Position numbers and translations under genes: made by a program
Assembly (NCBI RefSeq): GCF_001307105.1
Contig: NZ_LGYN01000026.1
Location: 248,001 to 312,000 of the forward strand
Source of the DNA: Bacillus australimaris
GTDB lineage: Bacteria; Bacillota; Bacilli; Bacillales; Bacillaceae
Direction of reading: 5' to 3'
Length of the DNA: 64,000 nucleotides
In this document: piece after piece, positions 29,646 through 37,506 of the stretch
Layout of the letters: every line of letters begins with the position of its first letter
How positions within the stretch are numbered: position 1 is the first letter of the stretch
The notes under the pieces: generated by a model
Seen by the model: the letters and a program-made list of their open reading frames with translations, nothing else
Told to the model about the DNA's origin: nothing
Databases searched by the model: none

Positions 29646-30575
29646 TTAAAAGATACTCATCTCATATTTTTCACTCATGAGCTCAAGCAGCTTAATCCCA
29701 GCAATACTGTTCCCTTTTTCATCCAGAGCAGGACCAAAAATGCCAATCCCAAAATCATAAGGTGCCGCTCCCATAATTCCGCCTGAAACACCGCTTTTAG
29801 CAGGGATGCCAATATTAATGGCAAATTCTCCGCTTGCATTGTACATTCCGCACGTCACCATAAAGGTTTTACAAATTCTAGCGACATCTTTTGAGAGAAT
29901 TTGCTGCCCCGTTTCTGGATGTCTGCCGTCTAATGAGAACACACAAGCAATTTTCGCCAAATCTAAGCTGTTCATCATGATGGCACATTGTTTCGTATAT
30001 ACGTCCATGACCTCTTCTACGTTCCCTTTAATAATATGATATTGCTTCATGTAATAGCACATAGCGCGGTTAATCATGGATGTCTCAAATTCTGATGCGG
30101 CTGTTTCTTTGCAGTATGTAATGCTTTTGTCATTTGCGAGCTCTCTAATAAAGCCGAGCAGACGGTTAAGTTGATCTTGCGGAGTTGCTCCTCTTATTAA
30201 GCTTGTGACTGCAAGCGCTCCTGCATTAATCATTGGATTCAGCGGCTTATTTGGACTTGCTGTTTCCAGCTTAATCATCGAATTAAACGGGTCACCTGTT
30301 GGCTCTTGTCCAACAAATTGAAAGACTTTTTTAGGCCCCTCTTCTGAAAGCACGAGCGCAAGTGCTAATACTTTTGAAATACTTTGAAGGGTAAAGCGTT
30401 TATCTACATCTCCTGCCGAGTGGCAAGTATTACTCACATGGTACACAGCCACCGATAAATCCGTCTGATCCGCTTTGGCGAGAGCGGGAATATAGGATGC
30501 TACTTTGCCATCTTTGGCCACTTTTTTTGCTTCTTCTACAAATCGCTGAAGCTCTTCATTGTCGCGACATGCCAT
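29646..30575 (-). CDS. glsA2: Glutaminase
   Basis: This 309-residue glutaminase of the serine-dependent beta-lactamase-like fold has the SxxK catalytic motif in LQSISKVLAL, NPMINAGALAVTSLI, and KSGVSGGIMGAAP near the C-terminus. It hydrolyses glutamine to glutamate and ammonia. The ATG at 30575 is 9 nt after GGGAGG; an earlier ATG directly abuts that site. It corresponds to B. subtilis ylaM (glsA2), next to ylaL on the opposite strand. Confidence 0.93.
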   Translation of the reverse strand: MACRDNEELQRFVEEAKKVAKDGKVASYIPALAKADQTDLSVAVYHVSNTCHSAGDVDKRFTLQSISKVLALALVLSEEGPKKVFQFVGQEPTGDPFNSMIKLETASPNKPLNPMINAGALAVTSLIRGATPQDQLNRLLGFIRELANDKSITYCKETAASEFETSMINRAMCYYMKQYHIIKGNVEEVMDVYTKQCAIMMNSLDLAKIACVFSLDGRHPETGQQILSKDVARICKTFMVTCGMYNASGEFAINIGIPAKSGVSGGIMGAAPYDFGIGIFGPALDEKGNSIAGIKLLELMSEKYEMSIF

Positions 30576-30689
30576 GCCCAACATCCTCCCTATCTTTCAT
30601 ATAAGATTAGTGTGTACAAGGAGAAGCATGTTTATGAAAGTGACAAAGCAGACGAAAACTTCTATAATTTATGTTGGAAAGGGGTTGTC

Positions 30690-31178
30690 TTGAACATGAG
30701 CATCATTCAAATTAAGGGGAACGTACAGTACAAAATCACCATTGATCCAAGTGTATGGATTTTTGATGACCGCAAATTTTTAATGGATTCATTTTTTGAA
30801 AAAAGTATAGAAAGTGAAGAAAATCAGTTCGATCAGGAGCTTGACCAAGAGCGGGTAATAAGAGAAGGACAAACACTTCCACCCACTTTAAAAACAGAGA
30901 AGAAGTATGAAAAGGAAAGACTCGTTACAGGCAGCTTCGGAATGAACCTTGGTGATATGCTGAAAAATGCAGAACCGCTTGAACATGCAGACACATGCGA
31001 ATTTGTCACAGAAACAGGGACAATTGCTGTTCCGCTTTCTCAGGCAATGGAAAGCATTGCACACTTCAGCCAAAATGGGAAGCCTATGACTGAAGAAGGA
31101 CCAATCCACGTCTATTTCGCGGATCAGTCCAACATCACTCAACCGATAAAAGGTGTCAAAGAACTCATTATTACATAA
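30690..31178 (+). CDS. ylaL: Hypothetical protein YlaL
   Basis: This protein of about 162 residues has no known domain. It begins near MSIIQIKGNVQYKITIDPSVWIFDDRKF, the region most like YlaL, and has a charged middle rich in Glu. Two starts are possible: a TTG at 30690 (5 nt from AAAGGGG) or an ATG at 30696 (11 nt). I favour the TTG by spacing. It faces ylaK. Confidence 0.7.
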   Translation: MNMSIIQIKGNVQYKITIDPSVWIFDDRKFLMDSFFEKSIESEENQFDQELDQERVIREGQTLPPTLKTEKKYEKERLVTGSFGMNLGDMLKNAEPLEHADTCEFVTETGTIAVPLSQAMESIAHFSQNGKPMTEEGPIHVYFADQSNITQPIKGVKELIIT

Positions 31179-31185
31179 GACGGAG

Positions 31186-31239
31186 GGTCTGGACTATAGC
31201 AAATCAGCCGCAAGCTGTGCAAGTCCAGACCTTTCTCCT
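31186..31239 (+). terminator. Terminator of ylaL inside the 3' end of ylaK
   Basis: A perfect 10-bp stem (GGTCTGGACT at 31186-31195, AGTCCAGACC at 31222-31231) with a long loop is followed by a T-rich tract on the plus strand. The 3' arm lies within ylaK coding sequence on the other strand. Confidence 0.6.
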
Positions 31240-32516
31240 TTGACAAGCTTGACATGTCCAGATATTTGCTGTCCTTTGAACCGCTCAATGACATACGTAA
31301 GCCCATTATTTAAGCTATCTAAATAAGGATGATCAATCTGCTCTGGATCTCCCATCAGCACAATTTTACTTCCCTCTCCGACTCGCGTTAATAATGTTTT
31401 CACCTCGTGCTTCGTTAAATTCTGCGCCTCATCAATGATAATAAATTGATCAGGAATACTTCTTCCCCGGATATAGGTTAAAGCTTCCACTTGAATCGAA
31501 CCAATTCCAGCCAAAATCGCATCAAGTTCACCAGGTTTTTTTGTATTAAATAAAAACTCTAGGTTGTCATAAATCGGCTGCATCCATGGTCTGAGTTTCT
31601 CTTCCTTTTCTCCTGGCAAGTAACCTAAGTCTTTACCAACAGGAACAATAGAGCGGGCTACGATCAGTTTTTTAAACATGCCAAGATCCTCTGTCTGCAT
31701 TAAGCCGGCAGCAAGGGCAAGCAATGTTTTACCGGTCCCAGCTTTTCCGATCAGCGTGACGAGCGGAATATCACGGCGCAAGAGCAGCTCTAGTGCCATC
31801 GTCTGCTGCACATTTTTCGGCCGGATTCCCCAAATATGCTCCTGATCATAAATAAGCCGTTTCACGTTCTCTGCTTTTTGATCAAGCATTCCTAAAGCAG
31901 ACCCGCCTTCATTCCCCTTCATAATGACAAATTGATGAGGATTTAATGATGCACTTGTGACTTCTTTTATAGGTAATTGACTTTGCTTATAAAATGTATT
32001 CAATTGTTCCGTCGGAATATAGAGCTCGTAATAGCCGTTATCAATGTCTTCATTTTGCAGCACACGGTCACTTAAGAAGTCCTCTGCTTGAAGACCTATG
32101 GCATCTGCCTTTACCCTGACTAAGACATCCTTACTGACCAAAATAACAGGCCGGCCATGAGGCTTTGTTTCTTCCTCTAAGCTCAAATTTTTTGCGACAG
32201 CCAAAATTCGGTTATCGTTCGTTTTTTCAATAAAAATTTCTTGAAGCTCGTGGAAAGATCGATGATTCAGTTCAATACGCAGCGTCCCTTTTGACTCTAG
32301 CGTAATTTTTTCATGCAGTTTCCCTTTCGATCTCAAACCGTCGATTAAACGCGAGACGCGACGGGCGTTTTGTCCAACCTCGTCCATGTATCTCTTTTTC
32401 GAGTCTACTTCCTCTAACACAACGGCCGGAATGACGACCTCGTTGTCTTCAAATGAAAAGATTGAATTCGGATCCTGTAATAACACATTTGTGTCTAATA
32501 CATAAATTTTACTCAG
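31194..32516 (-). CDS. ylaK: PIN-PhoH family RNA-associated ATPase YlaK
   Basis: This 440-residue PhoH2-type protein has an N-terminal PIN nuclease domain (about 1-150) fused to a PhoH ATPase domain. The ATPase has Walker A GKAGTGKTLLALAAG and Walker B FIIIDEAQN. RNA-unwinding and nuclease activity is known for related mycobacterial proteins. The start appears to be a CTG at 32514-32516, 8 nt after AGGAGG. It gives LSKIYVLDTNVLLQDP, which includes the first PIN aspartate. The next ATG/GTG/TTG in frame, a GTG at 32486, would remove that residue. It diverges from ylaJ. Confidence 0.88.
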   Translation of the reverse strand: MSKIYVLDTNVLLQDPNSIFSFEDNEVVIPAVVLEEVDSKKRYMDEVGQNARRVSRLIDGLRSKGKLHEKITLESKGTLRIELNHRSFHELQEIFIEKTNDNRILAVAKNLSLEEETKPHGRPVILVSKDVLVRVKADAIGLQAEDFLSDRVLQNEDIDNGYYELYIPTEQLNTFYKQSQLPIKEVTSASLNPHQFVIMKGNEGGSALGMLDQKAENVKRLIYDQEHIWGIRPKNVQQTMALELLLRRDIPLVTLIGKAGTGKTLLALAAGLMQTEDLGMFKKLIVARSIVPVGKDLGYLPGEKEEKLRPWMQPIYDNLEFLFNTKKPGELDAILAGIGSIQVEALTYIRGRSIPDQFIIIDEAQNLTKHEVKTLLTRVGEGSKIVLMGDPEQIDHPYLDSLNNGLTYVIERFKGQQISGHVKLVKGERSGLAQLAADLL

Positions 32517-32656
32517 GTCCTTCGCCTCCTGATCGGGGTTTCATTCATCCTTGTCTTTCCCAAAACGATTGTTAAAATATATGTTTTCATGAATAAAGTT
32601 AGAAGGTTAATTCAACAATAAAATAAATCATGCAGTTTGTGAAGGAGGGAATGTAG

Positions 32657-33274
32657 ATGCGACTATTTTTAACATTATTCATGATTCACACCATTATTTT
32701 TTTAGGCGCTTGCCAGCAGCAGGAGAAGCCAGAAGCGCTGGACAAACAAGATGGACGCCAGCACATAGTACGCGTGTCAGACTCAACGAAGAAAAACACC
32801 AAGGAAGCCCGCCCATCCACAGATGTTGCGCAGCATCTTGTCAATGTGACTGAGCACGTAGCAGATGTCAATGATGCAACGGCGATCGTCATCGGCCGCT
32901 ATGCTGTCGTTGGTATTGATGTGAAAGATGATTTAGATAGAAGTAAAGTCGAAACCATTAAATATTCAGTTGCAAAAGCGCTGAGAAATGACCCTGAAGG
33001 CACCAATGCTGTTGTGGTTGCAGATCCTGATACAGTCAGCCGGTTAAAAGAAATGGGCAAAGAAATTCAAGCAGGCCGCCCTGTAAGCGGGATTATGGAT
33101 GAACTAGCTGCTATTGTCGGCCGCGTCATGCCAGAGATGCCAAAAAATGAAATCGACCGTAACGAAAAGGATCCAACAAACGATCCGAATGATCAGCTCA
33201 AACAAAACGATCAAAAACAGTTAGAAAAAAATCAAAACGACCAATCAAACCATCATATGAACCAGAAGAAATAA
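32657..33274 (+). CDS. ylaJ: YhcN/YlaJ-family sporulation lipoprotein
   Basis: This 205-residue lipoprotein has a signal ending FLGACQQQ, so Cys is at the lipobox. The body holds the YhcN/YlaJ domain (VTEHVADVNDATAIVIGRYAVVGIDV and YSVAKALRNDPEGTNAVVVADPD), found in spore-membrane proteins involved in germination. The C-terminal tail is Asn/Asp/Gln-rich and low-complexity. AAGGAGGG precedes the ATG. Confidence 0.87.
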   Translation: MRLFLTLFMIHTIIFLGACQQQEKPEALDKQDGRQHIVRVSDSTKKNTKEARPSTDVAQHLVNVTEHVADVNDATAIVIGRYAVVGIDVKDDLDRSKVETIKYSVAKALRNDPEGTNAVVVADPDTVSRLKEMGKEIQAGRPVSGIMDELAAIVGRVMPEMPKNEIDRNEKDPTNDPNDQLKQNDQKQLEKNQNDQSNHHMNQKK

Positions 33275-33281
33275 AGAGAAC

Positions 33282-33312
33282 GGCTTATATCTCCTGTGAT
33301 ATAAGCCTTTTT
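33282..33312 (+). terminator. Terminator of ylaJ
   Basis: A perfect 10-bp stem (GGCTTATATC / GATATAAGCC) with a 6-nt loop and T5. Confidence 0.9.
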
Positions 33313-33376
33313 CTACGCTGATTTTAAGTGTCTAGAAAACATGCTATAATATATGAAATAAAGTGAGGTGAAAATG

Positions 33377-33607
33377 ATGAGAGTGAAGTGCTCATTATGT
33401 GAAAAGCTTGAAACCATTGATGATGATACACTCGTTGCGAAACGGTTAAGAAACCGGCCGATTCATACATATATGTGCGATGACTGTCAGGAACGCATTA
33501 AAGAAAAGACAGAAGCACGCATCAAAACAGGCAGATTCTCTCTTTATCAAGATCCTGCGACGAAAGAGAAAAAGAAGAAAAAAGGAAAAAAAGAACAAAA
33601 AACATAA
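33377..33607 (+). CDS. ylaI: Small zinc-finger-like protein YlaI
   Basis: This 76-residue protein has two CxxC pairs (CSLC and CDDC), which probably bind zinc, and a long lysine-rich C-terminal tail. The function is unknown. The ATG at 33377 follows GAGGTG by 6 nt; ATG and GTG codons just before it are in frame but crowd the site. It is paired with the convergent ylaH through a shared terminator. Confidence 0.82.
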   Translation: MRVKCSLCEKLETIDDDTLVAKRLRNRPIHTYMCDDCQERIKEKTEARIKTGRFSLYQDPATKEKKKKKGKKEQKT

Positions 33608-33638
33608 AAAAGACCTGACACATGTTCAGGTCTTTTTT
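33605..33638. terminator. Bidirectional terminator, ylaI/ylaH
   Basis: A 9-bp stem (AAGACCTGA / TCAGGTCTT) flanked by A- and T-runs. Confidence 0.9.
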
Positions 33639-33960
33639 ACGTATTGACTGTTCCTTCTTTTTTCGCACGATGCAGCCGTATTTTATAAATAATCAAAATG
33701 GCAGCTGCCACGACTAGGCCTTCCGCTACAGGCAAGAAGATACCTAAAAATGTGAGAAACGTGCAGCCAAAAATCAAAAACAAATAAATCACAAGCGCTT
33801 TTAAAATCGGTAAACGTCTTGCAAAGCCGAGCTTAAAAACAATAATCGCTAAAACAAGGATGGTGCCATAAAGGAACCACATCCCTGTTTGTGGATTTTC
33901 ATCGACACGAAACAGCATCGCGAAAAAGGATAGATTTTCACTTACTTCCTGATCATTCAA
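33637..33960 (-). CDS. ylaH: YlaH-like membrane protein
   Basis: This 107-residue protein has three hydrophobic helices (about 27-45, 53-72 and 75-93) and a basic C-terminus. It belongs to the YlaH-like family of unknown function. The start is a TTG at 33958-33960 behind GGGGAGGG. It lies downstream of typA on the same strand. Confidence 0.82.
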   Translation of the reverse strand: MNDQEVSENLSFFAMLFRVDENPQTGMWFLYGTILVLAIIVFKLGFARRLPILKALVIYLFLIFGCTFLTFLGIFLPVAEGLVVAAAILIIYKIRLHRAKKEGTVNT

Positions 33961-34014
33961 AAAGATTCCCTCCCCTTATCTTTCAGGGTTCTATCTTTTT
34001 AATTCTTCATGGAA

Positions 34015-35853
34015 TTAAGATAATCCTGCTAGCTTTTTCTTCTTCGCTGCTTTCTCACGTTCGTTTTTATCTAAAATTTTCTTTCTTAGACGAATTGATT
34101 CAGGTGTAACCTCACAGTATTCGTCTTCATTCAAGTACTCAAGAGATTCCTCAAGTGACATAATACGTGGTTTTTTCATGCTAACCGTTTGATCTTTTGT
34201 CGCTGAACGTACGTTTGTTTGTTGTTTCATACGGCTTACGTTTACAACAAGGTCATTCTCACGGTTATGCTCACCAACAATCATCCCTTGGTATACTTCA
34301 GTACCCGGCTCAACGAAAATCACACCGCGTTCTTCAACACCTTGGATTCCGTAAGCAGTCGCTTTCCCTGTTTCCATTGAAACAAGTACACCTTGACGGC
34401 GTCCGCCAACTTGACCAGACTGCATTGGCTGGTAGCTGTCAAACGTATGGTTTAAAATACCAAAACCACGAGTTAATGAAAGAAATTCAGTTGTATATCC
34501 GATTAAACCACGTGATGGCACTGTAAAGATCAGGCGAACTTGGCCATTACCATTATTGATCATGTCAATCATTTCACCTTTTCTTGCGCCCATTGATTCC
34601 ATGACAGAGCCAGTATGCTCTTCTGGTACATCAATTTGAACGCGCTCAACAGGCTCACATCGAACACCATCCACTTCTTTTACAATAACTTCTGGCTTCG
34701 ATACTTGTAATTCAAAACCTTCACGTCTCATATTCTCAATTAAGATCGATAAGTGAAGCTCTCCGCGTCCAGAAACAACCCAAGCATCAGGTGAAGCAGT
34801 TGGATCTACACGAAGACTAACGTCTGTTTGAAGCTGCTGCTCTAAACGCTCTTCAATTTTACGTGATGTCACGTATTTTCCTTCGCGGCCTGCAAATGGA
34901 CTGTTGTTTACAACAAACGTCATTTGAAGTGTCGGCTCATCAATACGAAGGATTGGCAGTGCCTCTTGGTGTTCTATCGGACAAACCGTTTCACCTACGT
35001 TAATGTCTTCCATTCCAGATACAGCAACTAGATCGCCAGCTTTCGCTTCGTCGATTTCCACGCGTTTTAACCCTTGGAAACCAAAAATCTTTGTCACACG
35101 GAATTGTTTTACACTGCCGTCGACTTTCATCAAGGCTACTTGCTGTCCTACTTGCATTGTTCCTCTGAATACGCGGCCGATTCCAATTCTTCCAACATAA
35201 TCATTGTAATCAAGTAGTGCCACTTGGAATTGAAGCGGCTCTTCATGGTTATCAACTGGGCAAGGAATATGGTTAACAATGGCTTCAAATAAAGATTCCA
35301 TGTTTTCATCTTGCTTGCTTGCATCGTTACTAGCTGTACCATTGATTGCTGATGCATAGACAACTGGGAATTCAAGCTGTTCTTCTGTTGCATCCAATTC
35401 AATGAACAAGTCAATCACTTCATCGACTACTTCAGCAGGACGAGCAAAGTCGCGGTCAATTTTATTGACGACAACAATTGGTGTTAAGTTTTGCTCAAGT
35501 GCTTTTTTCAGCACAAAGCGTGTTTGAGGCATACAGCCTTCATAAGCATCCACAACGAGAAGTACACCATCTACCATTTTCATGATACGCTCAACTTCAC
35601 CACCGAAATCGGCGTGTCCAGGTGTATCTAAAATATTAATGCGTGTATCTTTATAATGGATCGCAGTATTTTTAGCTAAAATCGTAATACCGCGCTCTCG
35701 CTCTAAATCATTTGAATCCATGGCTCTCTCAGCGATATTTTCATTCGCACGGAAAGTACCAGCTTGATGGAGCAATTGGTCAACAAGCGTCGTTTTACCA
35801 TGGTCAACGTGGGCAATAATTGCGATGTTGCGAAGGTCTTTTCGAAGTTTCAC
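34015..35853 (-). CDS. typA: Translational GTPase TypA/BipA
   Basis: This 612-residue ribosome-binding GTPase has G1 AHVDHGKTT, switch region RERGITI, G3 [12 protein letters not shown] and G4 NKIDRD. Domains II, III and V and the C-terminal domain follow. It acts in stress-linked translation and ribosome assembly, especially in the cold. The start is a GTG at 35851-35853 after TAGGAGATG. It corresponds to B. subtilis ylaG. Confidence 0.97.
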   Translation of the reverse strand: MKLRKDLRNIAIIAHVDHGKTTLVDQLLHQAGTFRANENIAERAMDSNDLERERGITILAKNTAIHYKDTRINILDTPGHADFGGEVERIMKMVDGVLLVVDAYEGCMPQTRFVLKKALEQNLTPIVVVNKIDRDFARPAEVVDEVIDLFIELDATEEQLEFPVVYASAINGTASNDASKQDENMESLFEAIVNHIPCPVDNHEEPLQFQVALLDYNDYVGRIGIGRVFRGTMQVGQQVALMKVDGSVKQFRVTKIFGFQGLKRVEIDEAKAGDLVAVSGMEDINVGETVCPIEHQEALPILRIDEPTLQMTFVVNNSPFAGREGKYVTSRKIEERLEQQLQTDVSLRVDPTASPDAWVVSGRGELHLSILIENMRREGFELQVSKPEVIVKEVDGVRCEPVERVQIDVPEEHTGSVMESMGARKGEMIDMINNGNGQVRLIFTVPSRGLIGYTTEFLSLTRGFGILNHTFDSYQPMQSGQVGGRRQGVLVSMETGKATAYGIQGVEERGVIFVEPGTEVYQGMIVGEHNRENDLVVNVSRMKQQTNVRSATKDQTVSMKKPRIMSLEESLEYLNEDEYCEVTPESIRLRKKILDKNEREKAAKKKKLAGLS

Positions 35854-35966
35854 ATTTTCATCTCCTAAAATAATTAGATAACTTTCATATTATATCACAA
35901 TCCCCTTTAAATGCCGATCGTTTTTCTGTAAACTTATATTAACTCTAAAAAAAGGGATGGAGACAA

Positions 35967-36146
35967 ATGAAACAAATCAAATGGCTTCTATTATTATGTG
36001 CATTACTTGCAGTTGTCAGTATGGCTTTTATTGGGGTAACTCTTGCTGAAAAAAACATACTGGGCACATGTCTAAGCATTGTGTTCGCCATGATTTTCAT
36101 GGGTACAGGATTTACATTAAAAAGAAAATTAAACGTGCAATCATAA
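35967..36146 (+). CDS. ylaF: Small membrane protein YlaF
   Basis: This 59-residue protein starts MKQIKWLLLLCALLAVVSMA and has two membrane helices (about 6-24 and 31-49) with a basic tail. Its length and position next to typA match B. subtilis YlaF. An AGGGATGGAG ribosome site precedes the ATG, and a terminator follows at once. The function is unknown. Confidence 0.82.
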   Translation: MKQIKWLLLLCALLAVVSMAFIGVTLAEKNILGTCLSIVFAMIFMGTGFTLKRKLNVQS

Positions 36147-36154
36147 AATTGACC

Positions 36155-36193
36155 AAAAGCCTTTTACATTTTACATGTAGAAGGCTTTTTTTT
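36155..36193 (+). terminator. Terminator of ylaF
   Basis: A near-perfect 13-bp stem (AAAAGCCTTTTAC / GTAGAAGGCTTTT) is followed by eight Ts. Confidence 0.88.
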
Positions 36194-36297
36194 GAGTAAA
36201 AACAAGACAAATCACCTATGAAAGCTCGCGTCACATACAAAAACATCTATTGAGAATTGACAAAAGTAAGCAATCTGAACCTCTCCATATTTCGACA

Positions 36298-36314
36298 AGA
36301 ACTTTTATAGTTCT
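36298..36314. promoter_or_regulatory. Inverted repeat, possible operator
   Basis: AGAACT, a 5-nt spacer, then AGTTCT form a perfect 6-5-6 dyad. It lies about 105 bp upstream of the secreted-protein gene and is not followed by a T-run. A regulator site is a guess; the promoter itself is not clear. Confidence 0.3.
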
Positions 36315-36418
36315 CCAAAATCAAACATAAAGTTACAATTTTCCTATTCTTCCACAAAGTTTCTCATGGTATGCTGTTCTTGCAACAAAATTTAACAGAA
36401 AAGGGAGAGAAAAGAAGC

Positions 36419-37054
36419 ATGAAGAAGTTTTTGAGCAAATCGCTCAGCTCTGTTGTATTTTTCGCTTTAGCTATTATTCTTACTTTCACAACAGTAGCTC
36501 CTGGGCAAGCAAGCGCTGCAACTTTCAAAGGCATTCCTTTTGAACAGCAGCAAATCATTAAAGAATTATTGGAGAAAAACGAGCGTGTCATCAACATTCT
36601 CATCAATTCATTTGTTGAGGAAGACAACAACTTCACATTTGATGTGAAAAAAGCTGTTGAGCTCGGATTAACTGAAGAAGAAGCGGCGACTGCTGAGAAA
36701 TTCTTAGATCGCACAGCTGTTCTTACAATCGTTTTCAGTGAAAGCATCACTAAAAACGAAAAAGGGAAATTGGTTTTTGATGCAGCAAAAGCTGTTGAAC
36801 TTGGTCTTACAAAAGAAGAAGCAACTAAATTCGAAAAGCTTTTCAAATCAGTGATCAGAATTGCTGATCTTGCTGGTGATGCACTTGTTCTAGACAAAAA
36901 AGGAAACGTTGTGATTGATTCAAAAATCGCAAAAGGTCTTGGATTCAGTTCTACTGAATTACTTGTTTTCAACCAAATGCTTAAGAAAATTCCTCAAGAG
37001 CAATTAAAAACGATCTATGATGCCGTTCAAATTGCGAAAGAAAAATTAAGCTAA
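36419..37054 (+). CDS. Secreted protein with three 46-residue repeats, unknown function
   Basis: This 211-residue exported protein has a Sec signal peptide (basic MKK, hydrophobic core 10-25, AxA-type cleavage ASA|A near 33). The mature part is built of three repeats with a period of exactly 46 residues. The F-D or I-D pairs at 74-75, 120-121 and 166-167 begin FDVKKAVELGLTEEEA, FDAAKAVELGLTKEEA and IDSKIAKGLGFSSTE. Each is followed by a hydrophobic helix. I do not recognise the family. It occupies the place of the ylaA-E block of B. subtilis, where ylaE encodes an exported protein, so orthology to ylaE is possible but not shown. AAGGGAGAG precedes the ATG. Confidence 0.82.
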   Translation: MKKFLSKSLSSVVFFALAIILTFTTVAPGQASAATFKGIPFEQQQIIKELLEKNERVINILINSFVEEDNNFTFDVKKAVELGLTEEEAATAEKFLDRTAVLTIVFSESITKNEKGKLVFDAAKAVELGLTKEEATKFEKLFKSVIRIADLAGDALVLDKKGNVVIDSKIAKGLGFSSTELLVFNQMLKKIPQEQLKTIYDAVQIAKEKLS

Positions 37055-37060
37055 GCTCAA

Positions 37061-37098
37061 AAAACCCCCACCTGGTTCATCCAGATGGGGGTTTTCTA
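37061..37098. terminator. Bidirectional terminator, secreted protein/32-codon gene
   Basis: A 15-bp stem with one mismatch (AAAACCCCCACCTGG / CCAGATGGGGGTTTT) and a 5-nt loop. It ends the secreted-protein gene on one side. On the other it touches the stop codon of the small minus-strand ORF. Confidence 0.9.
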
Positions 37099-37194
37099 TT
37101 TCAGCCAATAAAGAATGATCATCATGACGTATCCTATAACAAACACAATACTTGCTCGATAGATAGAGGATAAATCACTAAACAAATCAAACAT
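37096..37194 (-). CDS. Predicted 32-residue membrane peptide
   Basis: The minus-strand ORF encodes MFDLFSDLSSIYRASIVFVI followed by a hydrophobic stretch and the ending YWLK. It is a single membrane helix of about 18 residues (14-31) with an acidic N-terminus and a C-terminal lysine. AAAGGA lies 10 nt before the ATG. The stop codon abuts a strong terminator in the matching orientation, which supports a real gene. I do not recognise it. Its size and shape are like small stress or toxin-type membrane peptides, but nothing here shows a toxin role. Confidence 0.6.
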   Translation of the reverse strand: MFDLFSDLSSIYRASIVFVIGYVMMIILYWLK

Positions 37195-37275
37195 TGATAC
37201 ACAATCCTTTACATAAAATTAAGGCCTCATTCGTATAGACATTCGTCCTGCCAAAAAGTTTCATTGAACATAAAA

Positions 37276-37302
37276 AATCACTTCATTCTCATGAAGTGAT
37301 TT
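37276..37302 (-). repeat. Left copy of duplicated terminator hairpin (copy A)
   Basis: This 27-bp hairpin (stem AATCACTTCA / TGAAGTGATT) is followed on the minus strand by six Ts. It is identical to 37477-37503. It is the functional terminator end for the minus-strand yktC transcript. Confidence 0.9.
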
Positions 37303-37476
37303 AGATTGTTGACAAAGGGCTAAAATGATTTATATTTTAGCCCTTTGTCTTCTTTTCAGCGTGATAGAAAACCTTTGCAGTCTAGGAAGGACGAGTACCG
37401 GAGCGGAGCGAATTGAGCATTCGTGAGCACCGGAACGCAGACCTGACACCGAATGCGAGGGTTTGTCTACACGCTG
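37303..37476. repeat. 174-bp structured intergenic repeat, copy A
   Basis: This non-coding element is nearly identical to 63041-63214. It begins AGATTGTTGACAAAGGGC and ends TTTGTCTACACGCTG. Part 1 is a perfect 16-bp hairpin (37311-37326 / 37334-37349) followed by TCTTCTTTT. Part 2 is bounded by the inverted repeat CAGCGTG (37357-37363) / CACGCTG (37470-37476). It contains a small CGAAT/ATTCG hairpin and GGAGCGGAGCG direct repeats. Both sides carry the same 27-bp terminator hairpin. No transposase is present. Confidence 0.9.
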
Positions 37477-37503
37477 AATCACTTCATTCTCATGAAGTGA
37501 TTT
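37477..37503 (-). repeat. Right copy of duplicated terminator hairpin (copy A)
   Basis: An exact 27-bp copy of 37276-37302, lying directly downstream of yktC. On the minus strand it runs into the 174-bp element instead of a T-tract. Confidence 0.9.
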
Positions 37504-37506
37504 GGT

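Noticed and set aside
36364-36972. 202-codon ORF antisense to the secreted-protein gene
   Set aside because: A Ser-rich antisense shadow of a gene with signal peptide, ribosome site and internal repeats. No ribosome site of its own.
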